Below are positions 26,913 through 36,346 of a DNA stretch of 64,000 bases, in pieces (positions within the stretch are counted from its first letter, which is position 1; every line of letters starts with the position of its first letter). Location of the stretch: the NCBI RefSeq assembly GCF_900538275.1, contig NZ_LR130778.1, positions 1,340,001 through 1,404,000 on the forward strand. Reading direction: 5' to 3'. Source of the stretch: Petrocella atlantisensis. GTDB taxonomy: Bacteria; Bacillota; Clostridia; Lachnospirales; Vallitaleaceae. Position numbers and translations under genes: made by a program. The notes beneath the pieces were generated by a model. That model was not told the DNA's origin. It ran no database searches and saw only the letters and a list, made by a program, of their open reading frames with translations.

Positions 26913-28080
26913 TAGCATATCCCTCCAATCCTTTAATAATATCAGCAATGATTGTCTTTGCAGTTCTAAAACGATAGTCCAACCGATAAAAGTGCACTGG
27001 TCTGTCATAATTGTAAAGATATTCTTTAGGCTTACACAATTTTGCGCGTTCACCCTTAACAGCTTTTTCCCTCGCTACAATTAGTTCATCAATAGCTTTA
27101 GTATCATTCTTATGAACTGCCGAACTGAAATCTTTACAAAACTTGGCTGTTGCGTAATTACATGGAATACGTTCTAATATATTAGTTAAATCAAATTCCT
27201 TACTTATAAATTCAGTTCTCCATTCATTAAATTCGAAAATCATATCTTCATCCTCATAATTCGAAAAAATAACATTATAACGAATATGGGCTCCAATAAT
27301 AAAATCTGCAAAACTTTTTGCACGTTGGTAGTCTTCACTTATAATATCTGGTAAATCAACAGTCGGAATTTCATCAAAACTATTGCAGTTCATTTTATTT
27401 TTAAGCAAGTAAGATAGTAGCGTATTCTTTGACATTGTCGCATTCAAAATTCGTGATTCTAAAAATTTGGCTTCCTTGATAGTCAACTCGATCGAAGCTG
27501 TTTTCACAAAATCACTTTCTGCTGTGATAGGAGAAAAAAGGACCATATTTCCATGTCCAGCTGTATCATCATCAAATGTTTCTCCATCTGTTTTAATGTC
27601 TGTTTCATCATTTTTACGCTCTTCTGACCATGCAACATTACATGCAGCACTTAAGGAAATACCCGAACTCCGAACTATCTCAAATGTCCGGAGTCCATTC
27701 CAATATATACTTGAAGGCTTCATCTTCACCGATCTCTTTTGTCTTAAAGCATTTTTCCCAATGATACCGGTTTCCTCATCATCACTGTTTCGCAATAATG
27801 TCTCTACCAATTTATCTTCACTATCATTGATCCATCGATGAAACTCGTTGCCATTTGATAGTTTCTGCTTAGAAGCTTTTTCGAAAAGATAAGGTATCAG
27901 GACAAAATATTTAGCCCTAGTTTGTATTGTAGATATTCCAGGAAACAAAATATCTGAGTAAGCATCACGAATACTTCCAACACCAAGCTCATCTAATGCT
28001 GTTTGAACTCCTAACAATTTCAAAGTCGCCAAGACTTTATTTCGTTCCTCTTTTGAAAAATCAATAAATCCGATCTGCAT
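26905..28080 (-). CDS. DUF6361 family protein
   Basis: 391 residues from the ATG at 28080 (AAGGGGAG upstream). Start MQIGFIDFSKEERNKVLATL and the block RDAYSDILFPGISTIQTRAK, followed by YFVLIPYLFE, are hallmark segments of DUF6361 proteins. No enzyme motif is obvious; the rest is helical with several tryptophan-containing segments. The gene sits 26 bases after the ADP-ribosylglycohydrolase gene and overlaps the PLD-like gene by 8 bases. Probably the sensor or adaptor of this helicase-nuclease set; function not established to my knowledge. Confidence 0.82.
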   Translation of the reverse strand: MQIGFIDFSKEERNKVLATLKLLGVQTALDELGVGSIRDAYSDILFPGISTIQTRAKYFVLIPYLFEKASKQKLSNGNEFHRWINDSEDKLVETLLRNSDDEETGIIGKNALRQKRSVKMKPSSIYWNGLRTFEIVRSSGISLSAACNVAWSEERKNDETDIKTDGETFDDDTAGHGNMVLFSPITAESDFVKTASIELTIKEAKFLESRILNATMSKNTLLSYLLKNKMNCNSFDEIPTVDLPDIISEDYQRAKSFADFIIGAHIRYNVIFSNYEDEDMIFEFNEWRTEFISKEFDLTNILERIPCNYATAKFCKDFSSAVHKNDTKAIDELIVAREKAVKGERAKLCKPKEYLYNYDRPVHFYRLDYRFRTAKTIIADIIKGLEGYANV

Positions 28081-28106
28081 TGTCTGTCTCCCCTTATCCT
28101 TCACAA

Positions 28107-28934
28107 TTATCGGGTAATACCATACCACTCGTAATATATTTCTAACAGATTATCATCCATATACGTTAATGCTTTTTCTATTAACTTCTCTGGAACACCA
28201 TAATATACTTCGGCTATACCACCTGTTATAGCAGCAACAGTATCACTGTCTCCACCTATAGATATAGCTTTTCTGATTGCATCTTCAAAAGATTCTGATT
28301 CAAGAAAGGCTTTAATTGCTTGTGGCACAGTCTCTTGGCAGGTCTCGTTAAAGATATAAGAATCACGAATCTCATCAAGTGTAAACTTAAGAGCATAATA
28401 ATGTTCTTCAATGTATTTTCTGATCAGTTCTTTATTATATCCAGTTTTCGCCAAATAAGCAGCCATTGCCGTTGCTTCAGCACCTTTTATGCCTTCTTGA
28501 TGATTATGGCTGATACCTGTTATAGCCTTTGAAAGTAACTTCACCTCATCAACTGATTGTGCAATTTTGCATACTGGGCTAATTCTCATAGCTGCGCCAT
28601 TACCATAGCTACCATATGGCTGTGGATTATTACTAAAAATCCATACTCCAAAACTGCCTCCATAGCCACAATCTGGATAGTTTTTTCCAATCTCTTGCAT
28701 AACTGCTACTACATTTACAGACAACCTATCTAGATAATTTTCTTCTTGTCTATTATATATTTGCTCAGATAGAAAGCTTTTATCTGTTTCCATTATTGCC
28801 TTAGCAACAGCCAATGTCATAATAGAATCATCGGTAATAAAACAATCTTCTGTAAATAATTCAAACTCTGTGGATCTGTGATTATCAAATTCAAATCGTG
28901 AACCAACGATATCTCCAATAATAGCACCAATCAT
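28107..28934 (-). CDS. ADP-ribosylglycohydrolase (ARH/DraG family)
   Basis: 275 residues from the ATG at 28934, preferred over 28997 because AAAGGCGG stands upstream of MIGAIIGDIVGSRFE. The dinuclear-metal motifs are intact: FITDDSIMT near the N-terminus and IGGDSDTVAAITGG near the C-terminus. The enzyme should remove ADP-ribose from protein, nucleic acid or a small molecule. Only 4 bases separate it from the vWA gene upstream. Together with the macro-domain gene it gives this cluster two ADP-ribose erasers. Confidence 0.93.
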   Translation of the reverse strand: MIGAIIGDIVGSRFEFDNHRSTEFELFTEDCFITDDSIMTLAVAKAIMETDKSFLSEQIYNRQEENYLDRLSVNVVAVMQEIGKNYPDCGYGGSFGVWIFSNNPQPYGSYGNGAAMRISPVCKIAQSVDEVKLLSKAITGISHNHQEGIKGAEATAMAAYLAKTGYNKELIRKYIEEHYYALKFTLDEIRDSYIFNETCQETVPQAIKAFLESESFEDAIRKAISIGGDSDTVAAITGGIAEVYYGVPEKLIEKALTYMDDNLLEIYYEWYGITR

Positions 28935-28938
28935 ATTA

Positions 28939-29589
28939 TTACCGCCTTTCTCTGGTTTCATAGTCTTTCTCAATTCTATCTTTCCATCTAGAATCAATTG
29001 AACGCTTTGAACGCATCATACTTACTGTCTCACTGATTACTTCGTAGTTAAGCATCGTGCCCTCACTATCAGCGTGATAATTAGCGGCTCTGTCTTCAGA
29101 AATACCAAAACGGCCAGCTGCTTCAACAGCATCAATATTTGCGCCTAAAAATATAAATTCCCAGCCATATTTGTTTTTCTGGCGTTCAATCATCTTTTTA
29201 ATTTGGCCGTGCTTATATTCTATACTCGCATTCTCCATACCATCAGTGATGATAACAACCATCACTTTTTCAGCGCGTTCATCATCTACAGAAAACTTTT
29301 GTGCATTCCCTATTTTATTAATCGTTTTACCAATGGCATCTAGTAATGCAGTGCTTCCCCTGACAAAGTATTCCTTTTCTGTCATTTCAGCTATTTTTTC
29401 AAGATTATAACGGTCATGAAGCAGTTCATATTTATCATCAAATAGTACTGTAGTAATATTCGCTTCACCATCTTCAACTTTTTGCTTGTTTAACACACTA
29501 TTAAACCCACCAATTGTGTCACTTTCGAGCCCACTCATTGAGCCACTACGGTCTAGAATGAAAACTAATTCTGTTAATCCTTTTTTCAT
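28939..29589 (-). CDS. von Willebrand factor A domain protein
   Basis: 216 residues from the ATG at 29589 with TTGGAGG 8 bases before it. A stand-alone vWA domain: the MIDAS motif DRSGSMSG at residues 13-20 (DxSxS), a threonine in GSTALLDAI and an acidic residue in ITDGMENAS complete the metal site. No signal peptide or membrane span, so it acts in the cytoplasm. Stand-alone vWA proteins usually pair with AAA or helicase partners; here the helicase gene four places downstream is a candidate. Confidence 0.9.
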   Translation of the reverse strand: MKKGLTELVFILDRSGSMSGLESDTIGGFNSVLNKQKVEDGEANITTVLFDDKYELLHDRYNLEKIAEMTEKEYFVRGSTALLDAIGKTINKIGNAQKFSVDDERAEKVMVVIITDGMENASIEYKHGQIKKMIERQKNKYGWEFIFLGANIDAVEAAGRFGISEDRAANYHADSEGTMLNYEVISETVSMMRSKRSIDSRWKDRIEKDYETRERR

Positions 29590-29614
29590 GTTAATTCCTC
29601 CAATCACTTTGATG

Positions 29615-29643
29615 ATTTAAGAATACTACTTTCAACATGACAA
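29615..29643 (-). promoter_or_regulatory. Possible promoter before the vWA gene
   Basis: Minus strand TTGTCA (29643-29638), 17 bases, TTAAAT (29620-29615), 26 bases before the vWA start. It would drive vWA, ARH, DUF6361, PLD and helicase as one transcript. Confidence 0.4.
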
Positions 29644-29705
29644 AGGGTAACCTGACAGTTGACTTGCATAGGCAACGTCATCATATACACATTATTATAT
29701 TACTT

Positions 29706-30719
29706 CTAAACACCTAGAAGATTTTCTTCATAGGCAAAAAGCACCTCGTTGATTTCATAAATATTATAGTTCTCTGATTCAATAAAATAACTAATTATCA
29801 CATCAAATCGGTTACTTTTGGACAAAGCATATCCTGATTTTAGCAATAAGTCCTTTGCTATATCAAGATTTAACTCCAAGGCAATTGCAAATGCCAAAAT
29901 TGTTGGCTTGGTTGGATTATATTTACTATTATTTCTTATCTTAGAAAATGTCTGTTTTGTAACATTGGCTTTTTTATATACTTCTGGATCCATTAATCCT
30001 TTTTCGTCAATAAGTCTAAGTAACATTTCTGAAAAGGTTTCATCCAAATGTTTTATAACATCCTCAAGATTTTTTTTGCTACTATTTACTTGCTTATGGC
30101 TCACATTACTAATTGATTCTGATAAATCCACATCGGACAAAAAGTAATCGGTTCGTTCTTGTTCCCTACCTCTTCTGCGCAGTATATGTGCATCAATATA
30201 ATTGTCATCAATATATGCATCTACTGAAGCATAAAGACTCTCAGATAGCTGATAAGATTTCCTATCATAAACAACCAGATATACAGTCATCTCATTAAAA
30301 AGGAGAAACTCCCCAATAGTACTAACAGCTACGGTCAATGCAATATCTTTAGGAAATCCATAAGATCCTGAAGATATTAATGGAAATGCAATACTTTCAA
30401 ATCTATTTTCTTTTGCCAATTCAAGTGAATTCTTATAGCAACTTTTGAGAATGCCTTCTTCTCCATTAGTTCCGTTCTTCCAAACCGGTCCAACAGTATG
30501 AATAATATTTGCCGAAGGTAGATTGTAAGCTTTTGTTAAAATACTTTCACCTGGAGCAATATCACCAATTTGTGAAGTTTCCTCTTTAAGTCTTGGTCCT
30601 TCAATCTTATGAATAGCACCATCTACGCCAGCGGTACCAAATAATTTAGAGTTTGTAGGATTCACAATAGCGTCAACGTGCATTTTTGTAATATCATTTC
30701 TTACTATTTCAAAAGGCAT
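29706..30719 (-). CDS. Macro-domain protein with C-terminal helix-turn-helix domain
   Basis: 337 residues; ATG at 30719 with GGAAGGTGAT upstream. Residues 1 to ~155 form a MacroD-like domain: VNPTNSKLFGTAGVDGAIH, IIHTVGPVW and PLISSGSYGFP are the ADP-ribose binding loops. After a linker, residues ~215-330 look like an XRE-type region (YKKANVTKQTFSKIRNNSKY, KPTILAFAIALELNLDIAKDLL). The fusion suggests an ADP-ribose-responsive regulator or a DNA-bound eraser. A palindrome lies ~40 bases upstream of its gene. Different from DarG, because no DarT neighbour is present. Confidence 0.88.
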   Translation of the reverse strand: MPFEIVRNDITKMHVDAIVNPTNSKLFGTAGVDGAIHKIEGPRLKEETSQIGDIAPGESILTKAYNLPSANIIHTVGPVWKNGTNGEEGILKSCYKNSLELAKENRFESIAFPLISSGSYGFPKDIALTVAVSTIGEFLLFNEMTVYLVVYDRKSYQLSESLYASVDAYIDDNYIDAHILRRRGREQERTDYFLSDVDLSESISNVSHKQVNSSKKNLEDVIKHLDETFSEMLLRLIDEKGLMDPEVYKKANVTKQTFSKIRNNSKYNPTKPTILAFAIALELNLDIAKDLLLKSGYALSKSNRFDVIISYFIESENYNIYEINEVLFAYEENLLGV

Positions 30720-30756
30720 ATAATCACCTTCCTTTCATAATCATTATTGTATGTAT

Positions 30757-30775
30757 CTTAGTCAGAATGACTTAA
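30757..30775. promoter_or_regulatory. Palindrome upstream of the macro-HTH gene
   Basis: CTTAGTCA-GAA-TGACTTAA, imperfect 8-base arms, 38 bases before the start codon. A plausible operator for the HTH domain of that gene. Confidence 0.4.
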
Positions 30776-30844
30776 ACCTCATCATTCATTATTTGCATTC
30801 CCTTTTTAAATTATTTCAACCTTGCTTTTAGCACAACACAACTC

Positions 30845-31864
30845 TTATCTTTTCAATGCACCGTTAGGCTTATCTATCTCTGTTATACTATTAATTTTGC
30901 ATAAATGATTAAGAAAGTCTTTTGCCAACTCATAATCTGAAGTTCCTTTTTTCAACTCAACAATATCATTTAAAATTTGGACAGCAACATTATCCTGAAA
31001 ATACCTGTGTAATCCTGAACTCCAAACAGGCATCTCTGGTTTTGATCCATTAAAATGGTAATTCCAAAACAACATTTTTTCCGCTTCAACAGGCGAAAGT
31101 TTCAACTTGTATTTAGATGTGGTTGAAACATAACCTTCATCCATATTATCACCTTCATATGTATCATCAACGAGAAATACGGCAAAAATGAATCTTTCAC
31201 GTTCAGTAGTTTCAGGATTACGTGTTGTTAAAACACATAAACTGTTATTTTGAACTTGATGCAGTTTCATCGGTTCACCTTTACGGTCACCGTTTTGAAC
31301 AATACCTGCGAGTGCTTTCCACTCCCTAAGCATCTGACTTTCATAGCAAACAAATCCACCATCGTTACACTTAGCATCTAATTCCTCACGAGATATCTCT
31401 CCCTTATAATAATCTAGACAAGCCGAATTTTCTGAACTACACCAAGTTCTATGTTCGACCTCAATATTATTGTGAATAATCGAATCACTACAAACACCAT
31501 CAAATCCAACCTGTTTATCTGATTTTCCGCCATCACAAAAATTACACTTAAATGCAATATTTGCTCTTGCAAGTTTTTTATATCCTTTTGGCTTTTCTTT
31601 AATCTCATTATTTCTTTTAATATCAGCTTCTTTTATCTTTATCTCTTTCTCTATTGCTTCAATATTTTCTATTTCTTTCTTTAATGATTTAACATATAAA
31701 GAAAATCCATCATCAATAGCTTGTAAGAATGGGCCAAACGCTTCTGGTATTTTAAATTTCTTTTCACCTACTGAAAAAGAAACAGTAATTGTACTCTTAT
31801 TAAATTCAATGATAGTTCCTTGTCCAAAAATTTTATGTGTTACCTCTTGACCCTTTATATCCAT
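30845..31864 (-). CDS. Tudor-like plus cysteine-rich protein, function unknown
   Basis: 339 residues from the ATG at 31864 (GGAGGG six bases upstream). Residues ~1-45 resemble the small beta-barrel seen at the end of UvrD/PcrA helicases (GQEVTHKIFGQGTIIEF, KKFKIPEAFGPFLQAI). A helical, lysine-rich linker follows, then a cysteine-rich region with FKCNFCDGGKSDKQ and later CSSENSACLDYY, probably zinc binding, and a C-terminal domain I cannot place. It lies between Wadjet and the macro-domain gene. It could belong to either; the 125-base gap downstream with a palindrome argues that the macro gene has its own control. Confidence 0.72.
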   Translation of the reverse strand: MDIKGQEVTHKIFGQGTIIEFNKSTITVSFSVGEKKFKIPEAFGPFLQAIDDGFSLYVKSLKKEIENIEAIEKEIKIKEADIKRNNEIKEKPKGYKKLARANIAFKCNFCDGGKSDKQVGFDGVCSDSIIHNNIEVEHRTWCSSENSACLDYYKGEISREELDAKCNDGGFVCYESQMLREWKALAGIVQNGDRKGEPMKLHQVQNNSLCVLTTRNPETTERERFIFAVFLVDDTYEGDNMDEGYVSTTSKYKLKLSPVEAEKMLFWNYHFNGSKPEMPVWSSGLHRYFQDNVAVQILNDIVELKKGTSDYELAKDFLNHLCKINSITEIDKPNGALKR

Positions 31865-31941
31865 TATAAACCCTCCACTCATATTCTATATAAGGTATCC
31901 AAATTCACTTATTATCTTACGTATTCCAATCAGTCTACCTT

Positions 31942-34900
31942 TTACTCATCCAACAAACTCATCTGTGTTGATTTACTATATAAATAAGCCTTTTCTAGTT
32001 TTTCATTTGTCTTTAGATCTGCAAAGTTATTTTCCTCGATATCAAGATATTCCTGCCTCATCATATTCTGTCGAATCTTAATGTTGTAAACCAAGTTAAA
32101 GCTATTTATAACAGCGCCTTCTTTTATATCTGATAAACAAATTAATTGTGTATTATATTTCTTAGCGATATCAAACATAGGCTTCAGTAAATGTCCTGAT
32201 GTAATAGGACCAAATGGGTTATCCATTATCAAGACTTTACTTTCTTCTTTTTTCTTAAACAAATCAATATTATGAGTGTTTTTCCTACTATAGGAAATCA
32301 ACGCCACCAATAATGAAAAGTAAGCGACGAATTTTTCTCCACCGGAATTTTTTACGATGAGATCTTCCCAAGACATCATTTTTCTGTTTTTCTCATTAAT
32401 ATCAACCTTGTATGCTTTCACTTTGAAATTTTCAAGATTACTAATTATATTAAGCAATTCTTTAGTAGAAAGAATCTTAATGACGTTCTTTCTTATTCTA
32501 CTTTCATCTTCATTGTTTTTTATTTCATGAGTTATACTATCGAGACATATCAATATATGATCTTTTATTCTTTCTTTTGCTATTTCATCGCTTTGAATCT
32601 TATCATATTGGATATCCAAAATTTTCTTTTTAGCACCATCGATTTCTATACTTGAATTATCAACGACCTTAGGTATTTCATCATAAACGTTTTTAGCTTC
32701 CAAATACGCGTGTTCAATCAAATCATTTTTACTATGAACAAGTTGATCTATTTTAGTTTGCATTAATTTCATAGTGTTACCAAGTAATTCATCATAAAAA
32801 GCTATACGCTCAGTCAAATAATAATATTTATCGTAGCTTCGCTCAAGGTTATCTATTTGTGTATAAATACCTTTAATCGCTTCCTGCACAGTTCCAGCAA
32901 CTATGTCTAGATAACTGTCCTTGACTTTCTTACATGTTTTCTCAAAATCACCTATTAACCTTGAAGTTTTTATTGTTGCGCCAATAAATTGGCTAATTAA
33001 CTCCCTGATTTTTGATTCTGTATTCTCGTCTATTTGAATCGAAACTTCAGAGTTATATTGAATCTTTGAGATGTTATCAACTTTAGCACCAATTAAAGTA
33101 TTCATATTTGATAAAAGTGATTTTTTGGACAACAACAAATCAACTTCAATAATAAGTAAATCAATATGTTTATTCAGCTTTAATTGCCTTTCATCGAAGT
33201 CGCCTTTAATTTCACTCTTATCAATTATTGTACTTCCATTTAATCTTTTATATTTCTCATTTTTAACCGCATCAAACCCAGAAATCTTCTTATCTATTTC
33301 ATTAGAAGTCTTGTCTTGCTTTTCTTTTTCTCTTTTTAGCTCGATTATCTGATTATGTAATTCTTTTTCAATAATTTCAGAGTATCTAATGTCTCTCACA
33401 TCTGCAAAGTTTAAGCCATAACGTTCAAGATTATGGTTTGATCGATCTATGTCCTTTTGAATTTTCTGTAGCTGTTCATTTATTTGTTCAACATTATCTG
33501 TAATCTTTGCTTTGCATGCCTTTAATCTACCTTCAAGTTCAGATTCCATCTCGTTAATTATTACATCTTCAACTGAATTTTGATATAGCTCATACTTTTT
33601 CTTAACATCTTTTAAATTTACATCTTTTAATGAATGCTTAACATTAACATCATTAATCATTTTTTCAACTAATATTAACTCATCACTTAACTTCTTTATC
33701 CCTTTATCAATGGTTTCTATTAAGGACATGATTTGATTTAAAGATTCTAGTTCTTTGACAAATTGTTTGTTTTTTTCGATATACTCGTTTAATAGATTAA
33801 TATTTACTTTCCACTTATTAATACCAGTCTCAATTTGCTGTTGTTTTTCTTTAAGCACATCAATATCCTGAGTTAATTGATTCATTAGGTTCTGACATTC
33901 TTCTTGTTCAATAACATTTTTTTCAATTTTATTAGCAATCTCATCACGTATATAATACAGCTCTTTTTCATATTCTTTTGTGAATTTAAAGCTTTCAACT
34001 GAATTTATCAAGCTTAAATAACACTCTGCTGATTTTACAGCTGCACTTTTTTCAACAGCTAACTGTTCTTTTTGTTTTTCAATTTTATCAATATGAGCTC
34101 TCAATGCATCTTCATCATATTTTAATAAAGATGGGTTGGATAATATTTGATTGCCACCTAATTCGATTCTAGTTTCTTTATCTGAATGACTAAATAATGG
34201 TATCAATTGGCTAATGTCTTTATTTTCGGTGAGTTCTTCTATAATTTGTCGTTCTTTTTCTGTGACAATAAGACCATAGGGCAACAATGAATTAAGAGAA
34301 ATAATTTTTTCTCTATCCGCAGATGACAACTCTCTAAGGTACTGTTCTCCAGTGAATATATCCAAATCATTATTTTTAAGTAAATGAATCAAAGTCGTTG
34401 GAAGATAACTAATACCTTCTTTCAAACCATTAATCATCTTGGATATTTCATTAATTTCCATTTCACTCGTAATTGCTTTTTGATTCCACTGTGCATATTG
34501 CTTTCTCAATCGGGTCAATATGGTAACTTGGTCGAATACTGAACCTTCATTTTGGCAATAAGTAGAAATAATTGTTCTAATAGCATTCTTTTTTTCTTCG
34601 TACTGATTAATCAAATTTTCATTAGTTGAACGCTCTTCTTTAATATTCATCAATTTCATATTTAAACTAGACTGATTCACTTTAACTATTTCAGTTTGTT
34701 TATAACTTTGCTCAAGATTCTCTTTGCAGTTTGTATAATCACTTTCCAGAATACTATGTTCATTATTAAAATCTCTAATCTTCTTATCGATATCATCTTG
34801 ATTCAATTCATTTAATAATGGATTTCTATTAAAGTTGATTCCTAGCTCACTGTAAACCTTTTTTTCATATCGATAAAACTCTTCAGTTTTTGCCTTCAAT

Positions 34901-36345
34901 TCACCCTTATCGGAATTTAATTCACTTTTTTGCTCATTTTTTTGTTTAGTCAGTTTTACTAATTCTTCTTTTCGAGTCACAAAATTCTTAAGTTCTATTG
35001 CAAAGTTTTTCATTTCATTATCGATAGCTTCAATTTCATGTGAATAGAAGCACTTCAATGAGTACTCTATACGATTAAGTTCTTTTAAAAGCTCTTCCTG
35101 GTCTTTTGTTGCATTTTTCATCATTTGCAACTTCTCAGCTTTTTCTTGTAACTTTTCTTCGATAACTTCATATTCTCTAGCACCTTGCTGAAGATTAAAC
35201 TCGTATTGCTGTTTCTCCATTTTTGAGTTTACATCCTCTAGTTGTTCTTGAATACATTCAAGTTCTTCTTTCGATTTCTTAATTGCATCTTCAACTAAAT
35301 AAATCTCATATGATTTTTTCTCAAGCTCTATATGTTCAACCTCTGCTTTTCCATGGGAAATGTCACTTTTTAGCTGTACTTCTGCATCCGCCATTTCGTT
35401 CATTTTGTTTGAGAAGAAATGATATGTACTTGCAAGTTCTTTCTTTTTTTCAGCCTCTACATCAATTAAGTCACAAATGTCCTTAGCTTCGTCTTCTATA
35501 GTTTTCAAGTCTATTCGGAATTTCTCAATAGATTCATATTCTTGAATAAAAGTCTCATTTTCTACTTCAGCTGTTGCCACCTGGATCATCATTTCTTCAA
35601 GTTTCTGATGATCTGACACATTTGTTTCAGATGATTTATCCAAAACCTTCTCAATATATTTAATTATCCATTGTTCCATTACCTGTCTTGAACTTCTGCA
35701 CTGAGCAAACACTTCCGAAACACCATGTTCTGCTTGGTTGATATTGACCATTAATTCTTTCCATTCATTTCTCGAAATACTATATCTATTCAGCTTTCTT
35801 TCATATTCTTTTTGCTCATCTTTTGAAGAATTGTAACAACTAATATCATATTTTCCTTTGTTTGATTCATTAACAATTAATTTCTTAAAATCATTATATC
35901 CCGTGATAACAATTCCGTTATTCATGCCTTCAGTTACTGGTATGTGCTTAATATCATACTTATTACCATCTTCATAGTGATGAAAAAATGTATAAAATCT
36001 CAGATTCAAGTTTTCTTCATCCACATTTGGATTATAATTGTTACTCGGTGAAACACCTATTCCTGTTAACAAAAAACCTGCCTCATCATCTAATAACCAT
36101 TCAATCATAATATATGCTGGGTCTCTTTTCCCAATAAAGAAATCACTAAAAGAACGCCCCAACAATTTCGTTTTAGGTACAATCGCCTGTAAAATTGTTT
36201 GTACTAATACTGATTTTCCTCCACCATTAGCAAGACTAAGCAAAGCATTTTCACCATCATAAAAATCGAAGATTTCATCAATAATATGTCTTTGGTTATT
36301 ATTGTATGAAAAGTTTGTTATTCTGATTCTGTTTATCTTAGGCAT
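31942..36345 (-). CDS. jetC: Wadjet JetC, MukB-like condensin ATPase
   Basis: 1467 residues from the ATG at 36345; a site GGAAGGAG inside the end of jetB and a one-base gap to the jetB stop decide the start. The ABC-type head is split: Walker A SLANGGGKSVLVQ near residue 43 and, more than 1300 residues later, signature NSGGEKF and Walker B VLIMDNPFGPITSG. Between them lie very long coiled coils with a hinge near the middle. This is the loop-extruding motor of the Wadjet anti-plasmid complex, working with JetA and JetB as kleisin and accessory subunits and with the JetD nuclease. Confidence 0.94.
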   Translation of the reverse strand: MPKINRIRITNFSYNNNQRHIIDEIFDFYDGENALLSLANGGGKSVLVQTILQAIVPKTKLLGRSFSDFFIGKRDPAYIMIEWLLDDEAGFLLTGIGVSPSNNYNPNVDEENLNLRFYTFFHHYEDGNKYDIKHIPVTEGMNNGIVITGYNDFKKLIVNESNKGKYDISCYNSSKDEQKEYERKLNRYSISRNEWKELMVNINQAEHGVSEVFAQCRSSRQVMEQWIIKYIEKVLDKSSETNVSDHQKLEEMMIQVATAEVENETFIQEYESIEKFRIDLKTIEDEAKDICDLIDVEAEKKKELASTYHFFSNKMNEMADAEVQLKSDISHGKAEVEHIELEKKSYEIYLVEDAIKKSKEELECIQEQLEDVNSKMEKQQYEFNLQQGAREYEVIEEKLQEKAEKLQMMKNATKDQEELLKELNRIEYSLKCFYSHEIEAIDNEMKNFAIELKNFVTRKEELVKLTKQKNEQKSELNSDKGELKAKTEEFYRYEKKVYSELGINFNRNPLLNELNQDDIDKKIRDFNNEHSILESDYTNCKENLEQSYKQTEIVKVNQSSLNMKLMNIKEERSTNENLINQYEEKKNAIRTIISTYCQNEGSVFDQVTILTRLRKQYAQWNQKAITSEMEINEISKMINGLKEGISYLPTTLIHLLKNNDLDIFTGEQYLRELSSADREKIISLNSLLPYGLIVTEKERQIIEELTENKDISQLIPLFSHSDKETRIELGGNQILSNPSLLKYDEDALRAHIDKIEKQKEQLAVEKSAAVKSAECYLSLINSVESFKFTKEYEKELYYIRDEIANKIEKNVIEQEECQNLMNQLTQDIDVLKEKQQQIETGINKWKVNINLLNEYIEKNKQFVKELESLNQIMSLIETIDKGIKKLSDELILVEKMINDVNVKHSLKDVNLKDVKKKYELYQNSVEDVIINEMESELEGRLKACKAKITDNVEQINEQLQKIQKDIDRSNHNLERYGLNFADVRDIRYSEIIEKELHNQIIELKREKEKQDKTSNEIDKKISGFDAVKNEKYKRLNGSTIIDKSEIKGDFDERQLKLNKHIDLLIIEVDLLLSKKSLLSNMNTLIGAKVDNISKIQYNSEVSIQIDENTESKIRELISQFIGATIKTSRLIGDFEKTCKKVKDSYLDIVAGTVQEAIKGIYTQIDNLERSYDKYYYLTERIAFYDELLGNTMKLMQTKIDQLVHSKNDLIEHAYLEAKNVYDEIPKVVDNSSIEIDGAKKKILDIQYDKIQSDEIAKERIKDHILICLDSITHEIKNNEDESRIRKNVIKILSTKELLNIISNLENFKVKAYKVDINEKNRKMMSWEDLIVKNSGGEKFVAYFSLLVALISYSRKNTHNIDLFKKKEESKVLIMDNPFGPITSGHLLKPMFDIAKKYNTQLICLSDIKEGAVINSFNLVYNIKIRQNMMRQEYLDIEENNFADLKTNEKLEKAYLYSKSTQMSLLDE

Positions 36346-36346
36346 A

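Noticed and set aside
26913-27053. Extended N-terminus of the PLD-like protein
   Set aside because: The extension lies inside the DUF6361 gene in another frame and the internal ATG at 26912 has a good ribosome site.
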